A DNA stretch of 45,547 nucleotides, taken from assembly GCA_025358455.1 (NCBI GenBank), contig JANYJP010000089.1, positions 1-45,547 on the forward strand, written 5' to 3'. The stretch's first letter is position 1. The number at the start of each line of letters is the position of its first letter. Below are positions 18,518-26,809 of this stretch, in pieces. Position numbers and translations under genes: made by a program. This DNA comes from Bacteroidales bacterium. GTDB taxonomy: Bacteria; Bacteroidota; Bacteroidia; Bacteroidales; VadinHA17. The notes beneath the pieces are model-generated. The model saw nothing but the letters and a program-made list of their open reading frames with translations, did not search any database and was not told where the DNA came from.

Positions 18518-20218
18518 ATGATAAGGCGCTTACTGATATTAATTACATTAATAATCATTATTGCACCGAGATGCTTTTCACAAAACATAAGTAATGATAT
18601 CCGACTTCGTGAAATTATAAATAAGAATGGACAGGCTGAAGTAACTTTACCTTATTATGGCAAACAAACAACCGATCTTCTTACACGGAACGTTTCAATA
18701 TTATCAGTTAATGACAAGATAATTCATATCAGTTTGTCGCCTCGAACGCTTGAGTGGTTTCTTATACAAAAGTATGATTACCTGATATCAGAAAGACCGG
18801 AAACCAAGGGCATTATCCCGGCAACTGATATTAACCAGGCTATGCTTTGGGATACTTATCCAACTTATTCCCAATACGATTCTATAATGCTGAGTTTTAT
18901 AACTCTGTATCCAGGGTTATGTCACCTTGATACTATTGGAACAAGTGTAAATGGGAAGTTGATTCTTGCACTTAAAATATCAGATAATGCAGCAATTGAG
19001 GAGGACGAACCTGAAGTATTTTACACATCTTCCATTCATGGGGATGAGACAGGGGGTTTCATTCTCATGCTCAGGCTCGCTGATTATTTGCTAAAAAACT
19101 ATCAGACGAACAGCAGAGTAAAGAATCTTGTCGATAATCTGGAAATCTGGATTAACCCACTGTCAAATCCTGATGGAACATACAGAAACGGCAATACGAT
19201 AATTTCACCAACACGTTTCAATGCAAATGGTATTGATCTGAACCGCAATTTCCCGGATCCCATAACCCCAAATACTGTGAAGCAGAAAGAAACCCTTGAT
19301 ATGATAAAATTTATGAGGAAGCACAAATTTGTTCTCTCGGCAAATTTTCATTCAGGATCAGAGGTCGTTAATTACCCATGGGACAGATGGTCGTCGAAAC
19401 TACATGCAGATGATTCATGGTTTAACAGTATTGGCAGAGCTTATGCCGATACGGCGCATGCATATGGCGGTTCAGCTTATATGAATGAACGGGATAATGG
19501 GGTAACACGGGGCGCTCTGTGGTATCTCATTTATGGAGGCAGACAGGATTTTGTTACCTGGGAATTGCAGGGACGTGAAGTGACCATTGAACTTGATGGC
19601 CAGTATGTTACTCCGCCAGCTCAGCTCACTTTGCTCTGGCAGAATAACTGGCGCTCACTGCTTGGATTTCTTGAAAACGCACTATATGGCATACACGGGC
19701 TGGTCATTAATTCAAAAACATCATTACCTGTTGCAGCAAAAATATTTATTACGGGTCACGATATAGATAGCTCTCAGGTTTATTCCGATACACTAATGGG
19801 GAGCTTTGTAAGATTTTTGTCTCCCGGCTCATGGAATCTGACCTTTTCGGCTAATGGTTATGTTGATACAACAGTCACTAATATATCAGTCGTGGCAGGA
19901 CAAAGAACAAATATACAAGTAAACCTCGCGCCGGTTACACCTAAGATAGATACAACCATAACAAGGACACCAGTTCTTTATCCAAATCCGGCAACAAGTG
20001 AACTAAATGTATTACTTCCTGACCTGATTTCCGGTACAGTGAACATTAGAATTTATGACCAGACAGGAAAGCTGGAAATGGATTATAATTCTCTGGTCGG
20101 GCAGGGAGTTCCGCTACTGATCAACATAAGCGGCTTAGGCAGTGGCTCGTACTCAGTTGTATTTACTAACAAACGAACCAGAACATTGTGCTACGGAAGG
20201 TTTATAGTTATTAAATAG
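18518..20218 (+). CDS. Secreted M14 zinc carboxypeptidase with type IX secretion domain
   Basis: The 566-residue product begins with a signal peptide (MIRRLLILITLIIIIAPRCFS). An M14 domain follows: zinc ligands H174 and E177 in SSIHGDETGG and H278 in NFHSGSE, and the catalytic Glu in VTIELDG (E358). After it comes a carboxypeptidase regulatory-like beta domain (about 395-470, GLVINSKTSLPVAAKIFITG). The last about 80 residues form a type IX secretion C-terminal domain (LYPNPATSELNVLLP through GRFIVIK). The protein is thus predicted to be exported by T9SS and attached to the cell surface or released. An in-frame ATG at 18503 overlaps ychF; the ATG at 18518 gives a better signal peptide. Confidence 0.9.
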   Translation: MIRRLLILITLIIIIAPRCFSQNISNDIRLREIINKNGQAEVTLPYYGKQTTDLLTRNVSILSVNDKIIHISLSPRTLEWFLIQKYDYLISERPETKGIIPATDINQAMLWDTYPTYSQYDSIMLSFITLYPGLCHLDTIGTSVNGKLILALKISDNAAIEEDEPEVFYTSSIHGDETGGFILMLRLADYLLKNYQTNSRVKNLVDNLEIWINPLSNPDGTYRNGNTIISPTRFNANGIDLNRNFPDPITPNTVKQKETLDMIKFMRKHKFVLSANFHSGSEVVNYPWDRWSSKLHADDSWFNSIGRAYADTAHAYGGSAYMNERDNGVTRGALWYLIYGGRQDFVTWELQGREVTIELDGQYVTPPAQLTLLWQNNWRSLLGFLENALYGIHGLVINSKTSLPVAAKIFITGHDIDSSQVYSDTLMGSFVRFLSPGSWNLTFSANGYVDTTVTNISVVAGQRTNIQVNLAPVTPKIDTTITRTPVLYPNPATSELNVLLPDLISGTVNIRIYDQTGKLEMDYNSLVGQGVPLLINISGLGSGSYSVVFTNKRTRTLCYGRFIVIK

Positions 20219-20228
20219 CCTTCATCAT

Positions 20229-20258
20229 TTGGTTCTGTAATTAAATCCAGTAATTTTG
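20229..20258 (+). promoter_or_regulatory. Promoter of the PafA-like gene
   Basis: TTG (20229-20231), 19 bases, TAATTTTG (20251-20258): an exact match to the Bacteroidota consensus, with a predicted start near 20264 and a leader of about 60 bases. Confidence 0.8.
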
Positions 20259-20323
20259 CACCTTACTTATATTTTAAGGGAACAGAGTTTAGTATATTCT
20301 TTAGGGAATTAGCAAAGATAGTT

Positions 20324-21994
20324 ATGAAAAATCACGAAAAATACGGGAAAAGATATTCAGCAATAATTTTAATGTTGTCTGTTTTGGCTAAATTATCGGG
20401 TCAGGGGGCATATCTTCCGCCTGAAAAGCCTCGTCTGGTAATAGGTATTGTGGTTGAACAGCTGAAGTTCGACCAGCTTGAAAAATTCAGGGACAGGTTA
20501 GAAGAGAATGGGATAAAAAAGCTAATAAATGAAGGCACCTATTTTAGAAATGCTTCATTTGAATATATGCTTACACAGTCTGCGCCTGGTCATGCAACAA
20601 TCTCAACCGGTGCTGAACCATCATTTCATGGCATCACATCTGACAACTGGTATGTACCACTTAAGAATGAGCTTATAAACTGCACTCAGGATATCAGCGT
20701 AAATCCAGTCGGCGGTAGTTTTGAATCGGGTCTTCATTCCCCTGTTAACCTTCAGGCATCGACCTTTTCTGATGAACTGGTGATGGCAACGAACAAAAAA
20801 GCAAAAGTTTTTGCAGTTGGAATGAAGGAGAGTTCATCTATATTCTCAGCAGGCCATGCTGCCAATGCTGCTTACTGGTTTGATAATATCACAGGCACAT
20901 GGATGACAAGTTCTTATTATATTGATAAAATGCCGTCATGGGTAAACGATTTCAATGCAATGAAGTATTCAGACACCTATCTGAATGGCATATGGAGCCT
21001 TTTTAAACCTATCCAGAATTACTCCGACTGTCTTCCCGATTCAAACATGTTTGAAGCGGGGTTTAACGGTATAAATTTTTTCCCTTACGATCTTAAGAAG
21101 ATAAGGTCGAAGAACAATAGTAATTCTAAAAATGATTACTCCCTTCTAAGGGAGACTCCTTTTGGGAACGAACTAACAACGAATTTTGCGATCAAACTTA
21201 TTGAAAATGAGAAACTTGGCAAGGATGATGTAATAGATTATCTTTCAATATGTTATACTTCAACTGATTATATTGGTCACCGGTTTGGTCCTTCATCTTT
21301 TGAGATGGCAGATGCAATTTTCAGGATGGATAATGATATAAAGAATCTTCTGACTTTTTTGAATGACAGCATTGGAAAAAGGAATGTTCTGATATACTTT
21401 ACTGCAGCTCATGGCATATCTGAGATACCTGCGGTATTGGAAAAAAACCGCATTCCGGCGGGTTATTTTATGCAGAATCAGGCTCTGCAACTGCTCAGAA
21501 GTTATCTGAATGCTGTATATGGAGAGGGCAACTGGGTTAAAGGATATTCCGGGAGGCAGGTATTTCTTAACAGGACACTTATTGAGGATGCACGGCTTTC
21601 ACTTGATGATGTACAAAAGAAGGTTGCACGTTTCCTGGTTCAGTTTACAGGGGTTGCAGCTGCCTATCCTTATTCTGCTTTTGAAGCAAACGATTTTGGA
21701 AATGGAAATCTAAAAAGAATAATAAATAATTTTAATCCTCAGAGATCCGGTGATGTTATTGTAATCCTTAATCCGGGCTGGGTTGAAAAATCAGGCGATT
21801 ACGTTACAAATTATAATTCACCGTATGAATATGATTCACATGTTCCTTTGATCTGGTACGGTTGGACAGTTAACAGGGCTACAGTAACACGTCACGTTAA
21901 TTTAACGGATATAGCTGCAACATTGTCATCACTTTGTAAAGTTCCGTTTCCGAATGCATGTACAGGTGAGCCGATGTTTGAATTATTCAGGTGA
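20324..21994 (+). CDS. PafA-like alkaline phosphatase superfamily protein with altered active site
   Basis: The 556-residue protein has a signal peptide-like N-terminus and the fold landmarks of the PafA group of alkaline phosphatase superfamily enzymes. Compared with known PafA residues from memory, the first zinc site is kept (D315 and H319 in DYIGH, H506 in YDSHVPL). The second site is not: the Asp of the usual VVDQ motif is E45 (VVEQLKFD), and the Asp of TADHG is A362 (TAAHG), although H363 remains. The Thr nucleophile position is Ser (S86 in QSAPGH), and in the Lys-x-Arg phosphate-binding pair the Lys is kept (K168) but the Arg is S170. It may be inactive, or act on another ester. It ends convergent to the GGGP synthase gene with a 12-base overlap. 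Confidence 0.82.
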   Translation: MKNHEKYGKRYSAIILMLSVLAKLSGQGAYLPPEKPRLVIGIVVEQLKFDQLEKFRDRLEENGIKKLINEGTYFRNASFEYMLTQSAPGHATISTGAEPSFHGITSDNWYVPLKNELINCTQDISVNPVGGSFESGLHSPVNLQASTFSDELVMATNKKAKVFAVGMKESSSIFSAGHAANAAYWFDNITGTWMTSSYYIDKMPSWVNDFNAMKYSDTYLNGIWSLFKPIQNYSDCLPDSNMFEAGFNGINFFPYDLKKIRSKNNSNSKNDYSLLRETPFGNELTTNFAIKLIENEKLGKDDVIDYLSICYTSTDYIGHRFGPSSFEMADAIFRMDNDIKNLLTFLNDSIGKRNVLIYFTAAHGISEIPAVLEKNRIPAGYFMQNQALQLLRSYLNAVYGEGNWVKGYSGRQVFLNRTLIEDARLSLDDVQKKVARFLVQFTGVAAAYPYSAFEANDFGNGNLKRIINNFNPQRSGDVIVILNPGWVEKSGDYVTNYNSPYEYDSHVPLIWYGWTVNRATVTRHVNLTDIAATLSSLCKVPFPNACTGEPMFELFR

Positions 21995-22711
21995 TCTGAA
22001 TTTGTCCCTTATCCTGCATGCATCATAGAGTAAATCCGGATTTTTTTCACACGCATTACCAAGGATAACCATATGAGCGCCTGCATCAAAGATCTCTTCA
22101 ACCTCCTTATTGTTTGTAATACCACCGCCAACAGAAACAGGGATTGAAACATTTTCACTGACAGCTCTTACAATACTCACGGGGACTGGATTTGAGGCTC
22201 CGCTGCCAGCTTCAAGATAAATCATTTTCAGACCTAACATTTCACCTGCAATTGCGGTAGCAACTGCTATATCTGATTTATCGGAAGGAATTGCCTCAGT
22301 ATGACTGATGTATTCGACTGAGGTTTTATTACCGCAGCTAATAAGAATATATCCGACGGGGATGAGTTTATCTTTAATATCCTTCAGGTAGGGAGCAGCA
22401 ATGACATGGTTCCCGATAAGCAATTCAGGATTTCGTCCCGAAATAAGCGAAAGCAGTAGTATTGCGTCAGCTTTATGGGTAAGTTGAAGAAGGTTCCCGG
22501 GAAACAAAATCACAGGTATTGAACAAAGTTCTTTTATACCATCGATCAGAATATCAATATTATTAAAGGTCAGACTTCCTCCTGCCAGAATATAGTCTGT
22601 ATTGCTTTTCACTGCAATATCAAGGATGTTTTTGAGTGAATCTCCCTTCGTTTTGTCTGGATCAAGAAGCAAAGCTATACTTTTCTTACCTGGAAAATTG
22701 GTTGTTTTCAT
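21983..22711 (-). CDS. Geranylgeranylglyceryl phosphate synthase family protein (PcrB/GGGPS)
   Basis: This TIM-barrel prenyltransferase family joins a polyprenyl diphosphate to sn-glycerol-1-phosphate, the first ether-lipid step in archaea; bacterial members exist in Bacteroidota and in Bacillus (PcrB). The 242-residue product shows ALLLDPDKTKGDSL at the N-terminus, the GGSLTFNN loop, PVILFPGN, YLEAGSGASNPVP and the phosphate-binding PVSVGGGITNN and GAHMVILGN segments. Length is typical of the Bacteroidota group. The gene sits 86 bases after the PPTase gene on the same strand. The lipid product in this organism is unknown. Confidence 0.9.
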   Translation of the reverse strand: MKTTNFPGKKSIALLLDPDKTKGDSLKNILDIAVKSNTDYILAGGSLTFNNIDILIDGIKELCSIPVILFPGNLLQLTHKADAILLLSLISGRNPELLIGNHVIAAPYLKDIKDKLIPVGYILISCGNKTSVEYISHTEAIPSDKSDIAVATAIAGEMLGLKMIYLEAGSGASNPVPVSIVRAVSENVSIPVSVGGGITNNKEVEEIFDAGAHMVILGNACEKNPDLLYDACRIRDKFRSPE

Positions 22712-22797
22712 CCGTTATTTATCTTTATATCAATGATGTAAATCTGCATGGTGCAGACAGGTACCCACAAATGATTGATAATTAATTAATTTCATTT

Positions 22798-23466
22798 TTA
22801 TTTTTGATCAGGGTTGATCACGTGGGTTTCATAATTCTTTTTCGTCCATACTATTGCATAATTATCGTATTTTGAATAGTATAAATCGAACGATTCATTT
22901 ATTTTGTCTGTATGAACCTGACCCCTGATCTCCCCTGAAACCTTCAACTGGAAAGGTTCAATAGTAAGGTTCTTTTTTATGCTTATACCCTCTTTATCAC
23001 ATATTTTATAAAGAGCCTCTTTTGCGCACCAGTGAATATACAGATGATACCTGCGGTCTTCCTGTTCTTTTGTAACCTTTTCTTTTCTGTTGAGGAATTT
23101 GAATGCTATTGCGGCTATGTTTGTACTCATATACTCAAGGTCTATTCCCACTTTTTCATTTGTGCTTAATAATATAGCAGTGAGTTTATGCGAATGAGAT
23201 ATACTTATAAACCTTGAACCATCTTTCAGAAAAGGTTTGTTATTCTTATTATAAACGATTTTTGCATCTTTCCCTATTAGCTCGGAAAGCAGAGCCCTTA
23301 CACTCAGGAATTCAAGTTTGCGGGAGCTGCTGCTAAAACTTTTATACTTCTTTTTCTCATCAGTATCAAGAATAACGAGTTCCAGCAGAGTATCAATATC
23401 CTCCTCGATTTTCCACACTCCAAGAATGGAGAACTCGTTTAAATAATGTTTAGTTATACAACCCAT
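22798..23466 (-). CDS. 4'-phosphopantetheinyl transferase, Sfp-type
   Basis: The enzyme moves the 4'-phosphopantetheine arm of CoA to acyl or peptidyl carrier proteins. The 222-residue length and two pseudo-duplicated halves fit the Sfp family. Key residues are in VGIDLEYM (residues 106-113; the metal-binding Asp and Glu), SISHSH (about 88-93) and WCAKEALYK (146-154). It lies 16 bases after gldD, a neighbour relation often seen in Bacteroidota. The substrate carrier protein is not visible here. Confidence 0.9.
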   Translation of the reverse strand: MGCITKHYLNEFSILGVWKIEEDIDTLLELVILDTDEKKKYKSFSSSSRKLEFLSVRALLSELIGKDAKIVYNKNNKPFLKDGSRFISISHSHKLTAILLSTNEKVGIDLEYMSTNIAAIAFKFLNRKEKVTKEQEDRRYHLYIHWCAKEALYKICDKEGISIKKNLTIEPFQLKVSGEIRGQVHTDKINESFDLYYSKYDNYAIVWTKKNYETHVINPDQK

Positions 23467-23482
23467 TAATACTTGATAAGTG

Positions 23483-24085
23483 TTATTTTTCCCACTTTAA
23501 AGTCTCAATCAGATGAATTATATCCTCTCTGAAAAATTCAATTACCGGTGCAAGAGAATCTGCATTTGGTTCAGCAGAAAAATAAAGAGAACCTCTCAGA
23601 TAATGTTTTACACTGTCGGTAACGTAAAATTGTACGGCTGAGGCTGTGTTACCTTTCAGGTCATATAAAATTCCATATACTTTATTCTCCTGGTTATTAA
23701 AAGCCTGTTCATTTATCGCATCTGCTTTCGTTATATGGTTTTTAACATTCATTTTATACGTCTGCTCCATCAGGTCTGCAAAATCGTTTTTTATATCCTT
23801 GTATGTGAGGTATATTTTAGCTTTATATGCAGGAAATTCAATGTTAAACCAACCTGTTTTGTTTCCGTTATCCTGCTGGAATGAGAGTCGTGAATATACC
23901 GGATATTCGAAAGAAATTGGCATTTTGATGTCGCTTACGGTCTGATTTTCAAATAGAACATATTGTTTTACAGGAAGATCGATCCTGAAATGTCCCTTTG
24001 GCTTTGGTACAGCAACATTTCTGCAACTGAACAAAATGCATGAGATTAACAGAAATATTAACAGGCTAGCCTTTTTGAATATCAT
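23483..24085 (-). CDS. gldD: Gliding motility lipoprotein GldD
   Basis: GldD is a lipoprotein needed for gliding in flavobacteria and conserved in many Bacteroidota. The 200-residue product has a lipoprotein signal with the lipobox LFSC (C21), followed by PKPKGHFRIDLPVKQY and the SFEYPVYS segment characteristic of the family. Its start overlaps the 3' end of gldE by 20 bases, and a PPTase gene follows, both as in the known gldE-gldD cluster. Gliding itself is not shown by this gene, since non-gliding Bacteroidota also carry it. Confidence 0.92.
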   Translation of the reverse strand: MIFKKASLLIFLLISCILFSCRNVAVPKPKGHFRIDLPVKQYVLFENQTVSDIKMPISFEYPVYSRLSFQQDNGNKTGWFNIEFPAYKAKIYLTYKDIKNDFADLMEQTYKMNVKNHITKADAINEQAFNNQENKVYGILYDLKGNTASAVQFYVTDSVKHYLRGSLYFSAEPNADSLAPVIEFFREDIIHLIETLKWEK

Positions 24086-25409
24086 CTTCCTTCTTGTTTA
24101 TTTCAACGCGGATTTCTTTTATCCTTCTTCTATCTGCAGATTCAATCCTGAAAGTAAATTTTTCATATCTTATAATCTGGTCTTTCTGAGGTATTTCACC
24201 TGTCAGCTCAAGCATCAGTCCGGCAAGTGTTTCAGATTCACCTCTTACTTTTTCAAACAAATCTTCTTCGATCTCAAAGACTTTACAAAAGTCATTCAAT
24301 AAGACTTTCCCTTCAAAAATATATGTTCTGTCATCCAGTTTCCGGAACAATGCCGAAACCTCATCGCTCTCATCAGTTATTTCACCAATAATTTCCTCAA
24401 GAATATCTTCTAGCGTTATAATACCGGATGTTCCGCCATATTCATCTATTACAACCGCCATATGTATCTTCTTTGTTTGAAACTCTTTCAGAAGATCATT
24501 TATCTTTTTTGTTTCAGGAACAAAATATGGCGGACGTAGCAGAGCCTGCCATTTAAAACTTGCAGGGTTGCTGGTATATGGAAGCACATCCTTTGCATAT
24601 AATATTCCCTTGACAATATCAAATGAACCGGAATAAACCGGAATTCTTGAGAAACCTGAACTGATTATAATTGGAACAATTTTATCGAATCCTGCCTTGA
24701 TGTCAATCGCGGTTACGTCCATACGGGGACACATTATTGCACTTACATTTATATTCCCGAAATTTACTATTCCTTTAAGTATTTTTTCATCTTCATCAAA
24801 TTCATCAGAGGTAAGTTCAAGTGCATCGGACAGATCATCCATACTTATGTTCGATCGACGCGACCCTGATCTTTTTTTCATAAACGATGACGCATATATC
24901 AGTAAAGCAGTCACCGGATGAAATATCTTTTGCAGTAATGTAAGCGGTATTGACATAAAGAGTGCAACCGCAATATGATTCCTTGATGCGTAAACTTTTG
25001 GCATTACCTCTCCAAAAAACAGGAGCAGGAAAGTAATTACAACAACATTCACAATGAATCCTATTACGGGTTCAGAAGAAAAATCAAACAGTTTTGAGCT
25101 TATAAATGCGGCCAGTAATACGATAGTAATGTTTATTGTATTATTTGCAACCAGTATTGTGCTTAAAAGTTTCTCGGGTTTGTTATACAGTTTCAAAGCT
25201 ATTTGTGCCTTTTTGCTCTTATTTGTCTTAAATCTTTCAATATCATCTGGCCGGAATGAAAAATAGGCAACTTCAGAACCTGACATAAGCGCCGAACCGA
25301 GAAGAAGGATAATAAGTATAATAAGCCCGACAATTAATTTAAAATCAGGAGCATTGACAGTAATGGCTGAAAAAGTATTAATAAATGAAAGTAAAAATTC
25401 AGGTTCCAA
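24066..25409 (-). CDS. gldE: GldE, CNNM/CorC-type membrane protein with CBS domains
   Basis: The 447-residue protein has a DUF21/CNNM membrane domain (three or more helices in about residues 20-175, including LIVGLIILIILLLGSALMSGSEVAYFS), a tandem CBS pair (about 205-340, with ICPRMDVTAIDI-like MCPRMDVTAIDI and VVIDEYGGTSGIITLEDILEEIIGEI) and a C-terminal CorC/HlyC domain. Its place between ssb and gldD identifies it as GldE rather than a generic hemolysin. GldE is thought to work with GldD in gliding; the paralogous family is linked to ion transport. Confidence 0.92.
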   Translation of the reverse strand: MEPEFLLSFINTFSAITVNAPDFKLIVGLIILIILLLGSALMSGSEVAYFSFRPDDIERFKTNKSKKAQIALKLYNKPEKLLSTILVANNTINITIVLLAAFISSKLFDFSSEPVIGFIVNVVVITFLLLFFGEVMPKVYASRNHIAVALFMSIPLTLLQKIFHPVTALLIYASSFMKKRSGSRRSNISMDDLSDALELTSDEFDEDEKILKGIVNFGNINVSAIMCPRMDVTAIDIKAGFDKIVPIIISSGFSRIPVYSGSFDIVKGILYAKDVLPYTSNPASFKWQALLRPPYFVPETKKINDLLKEFQTKKIHMAVVIDEYGGTSGIITLEDILEEIIGEITDESDEVSALFRKLDDRTYIFEGKVLLNDFCKVFEIEEDLFEKVRGESETLAGLMLELTGEIPQKDQIIRYEKFTFRIESADRRRIKEIRVEINKKEDDIQKG

Positions 25410-25433
25410 TTGTATTTTTATTTATAAAACTGG

Positions 25434-25982
25434 CTAAAAAGGCAGGTCATCTTCAGTCTGAACGCCACCGGGTTGGGTGTCTATACCAAAATCATCTCCT
25501 GACGGTTCTACTTTGTCGGATGAATTTGTATTTTTTGCTTCATTTGACGGTTGATATTTTGCAGTCGGTTCATTTACAACTGAACCCGTGGAACTCTTGC
25601 CATGAGCCTCATCTTTCGCGGTTTCTGAGTGAGCAGCAGCATTGCCAGCGCCCTGTTTCTTCTCGAGAGTTAATAAAGTATCTGCAAGTATTTCAGTAAT
25701 ATACTTGTTAACCCCCTCCTTATCGACATATGAACGAGTTTTTATTTTCCCGACTATATATACCTGGGAACCTTTTTTTATTGTTTTTTCAGCTACTTCA
25801 GCCAGTGCGCGCCATAGTACAATATTATGCCACTCGGTTGAAGTTATTGTTTCTCCCTGTTGATTTGTGTAGGATTCGCTAGTGGCAAGAGGGAAAGTAG
25901 CCTTGGCAACACCCTTGTCAAAATACCGGATAACCGGATCTTTTCCTACGTTGCCGACAAGTATAACTTTATTGATTGACAT
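25434..25982 (-). CDS. ssb: Single-stranded DNA-binding protein
   Basis: SSB coats single-stranded DNA during replication and repair. Residues 1-108 form the OB fold (MSINKVILVGNVGKDPVIRYF, STEWHNIVLWRALAEVAEKTIKKGSQVYIVGKIKTRSY). A disordered linker rich in Ala, Ser, Asn and Gly follows, and the acidic tip DDLPF (178-182) that recruits partner proteins ends the chain. It is upstream of gldE in the same direction with a 24-base gap. Confidence 0.96.
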   Translation of the reverse strand: MSINKVILVGNVGKDPVIRYFDKGVAKATFPLATSESYTNQQGETITSTEWHNIVLWRALAEVAEKTIKKGSQVYIVGKIKTRSYVDKEGVNKYITEILADTLLTLEKKQGAGNAAAHSETAKDEAHGKSSTGSVVNEPTAKYQPSNEAKNTNSSDKVEPSGDDFGIDTQPGGVQTEDDLPF

Positions 25983-26306
25983 ATAGTTATGTATTTATTA
26001 ATAATTCAAATAACGGAATGTAAAGTTAAGAAAAAAACCACTTTCTACAACCCTGATAAACAATTATTGGTTAAAGTACAAGTAATCAAAACGTTATGGA
26101 TTTTTACAATTTTTTGAAATTTTCCCGGATTAATTCAAAATATTTGCTATGAATCATCTATTTCATTGTATTTAAGGCATTAATAATATCCAAAAAAAAA
26201 ATATATTCTTCAAGAGTTCCATTTTAAACAAATAATATTTTTATATTTGCACAGTTAAAAAAAGACATACTCAAAATAATTTGTTGAATTTTAAACTTCA
26301 GGAAAA
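25983..26306. other. AT-rich divergent intergenic region between ssb and hup
   Basis: These 324 bases separate two divergent genes and contain no frame that resembles a protein. The only signal I see is the -7 element of hup near the right end. In related Bacteroidota a mutY gene often lies between hup and ssb; nothing resembling a MutY remnant is visible here. Confidence 0.6.
26242..26249 (+). promoter_or_regulatory. -7 promoter element of hup
   Basis: TATATTTG matches TAnnTTTG. No good TTG lies 19-21 bases upstream, so the -33 element is weak. The ATG at 26307 would follow a leader of about 50 bases. Confidence 0.5.
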
Positions 26307-26594
26307 ATGACTAAAGCAGACATTGTAAATGAAATTGCCAAGAACACTGGTATTGAAAAGGTAACAGTACAGAAAACTGTTGAAGCCTTAATGGAAACTG
26401 TTAAAGATTCTATGGTAAAAGGTAGTAACGTTTATCTCAGGGGTTTTGGAAGCTTCATCGTTAAGAAAAGAGCCAAGAAGACAGCAAGGAATATATCAAA
26501 AAATACAACTATCATTATCCCTGCACACAATATCCCTGCTTTCAAGCCGGCAAAATCTTTCATAACCAAAGTTAAATCACACGTTAAGAAATAA
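26307..26594 (+). CDS. hup: HU-family DNA-binding protein
   Basis: HU bends and compacts DNA in the nucleoid. The 95-residue protein has the helical dimerisation part MTKADIVNEIAKNTGIEKVTVQKTVEALMETVKDSMVKG and the beta arm NVYLRGFGSFIVKKRAKKTARNISKNT with the conserved Pro-bearing turn (IPAHNIPAFKPAKSF). It starts an operon-like run with the 29-residue peptide gene and rng downstream. Confidence 0.95.
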   Translation: MTKADIVNEIAKNTGIEKVTVQKTVEALMETVKDSMVKGSNVYLRGFGSFIVKKRAKKTARNISKNTTIIIPAHNIPAFKPAKSFITKVKSHVKK

Positions 26595-26600
26595 TCCTAT

Positions 26601-26690
26601 ATGCCAAGCGGTAAAAAAAGAAAGAGACATAAGATGGCCACTCACAAACGCAAAAAGCGTTTGCGGAAGAATAGACATAAAAAGAAGTAG
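26601..26690 (+). CDS. 29-residue basic AURKAIP1/COX24 (mS38)-like peptide
   Basis: An ATG six bases after the hup stop opens a 29-codon frame: MPSGKKRKRHKMATHKRKKR followed by LRKNRHKKK. More than half the residues are Lys, Arg or His. The HKMATHKRKKRLRKNRHK core matches the short AURKAIP1/COX24 domain, whose mitochondrial form is small-subunit ribosomal protein mS38. A ribosome-associated role is therefore the best inference. The gene is too short for most gene finders. Its position between hup and rng looks conserved in Bacteroidota from my memory, which supports a real gene. Confidence 0.8.
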   Translation: MPSGKKRKRHKMATHKRKKRLRKNRHKKK

Positions 26691-26722
26691 CAGATCAGTA
26701 AGTGGTCATTCATTGAAAATAT

Positions 26723-26756
26723 TAAACCTAAAGATCTGATGGTCTTTAGGTTTATT
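26723..26756 (+). terminator. Hairpin between the basic peptide gene and rng
   Basis: TAAACCTAAAGA (26723-26734) pairs perfectly with TCTTTAGGTTTA (26743-26754) around an 8-base loop. The following bases are TTGTATC, a poor T tract, so it may be a weak terminator, an attenuator before rng, or an RNase target in the rng leader. Confidence 0.55.
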
Positions 26757-26809
26757 GTATCAATATGTCGGATGTGAGATGATATATTAACTCTGATTAA
26801 TATAGTGAA

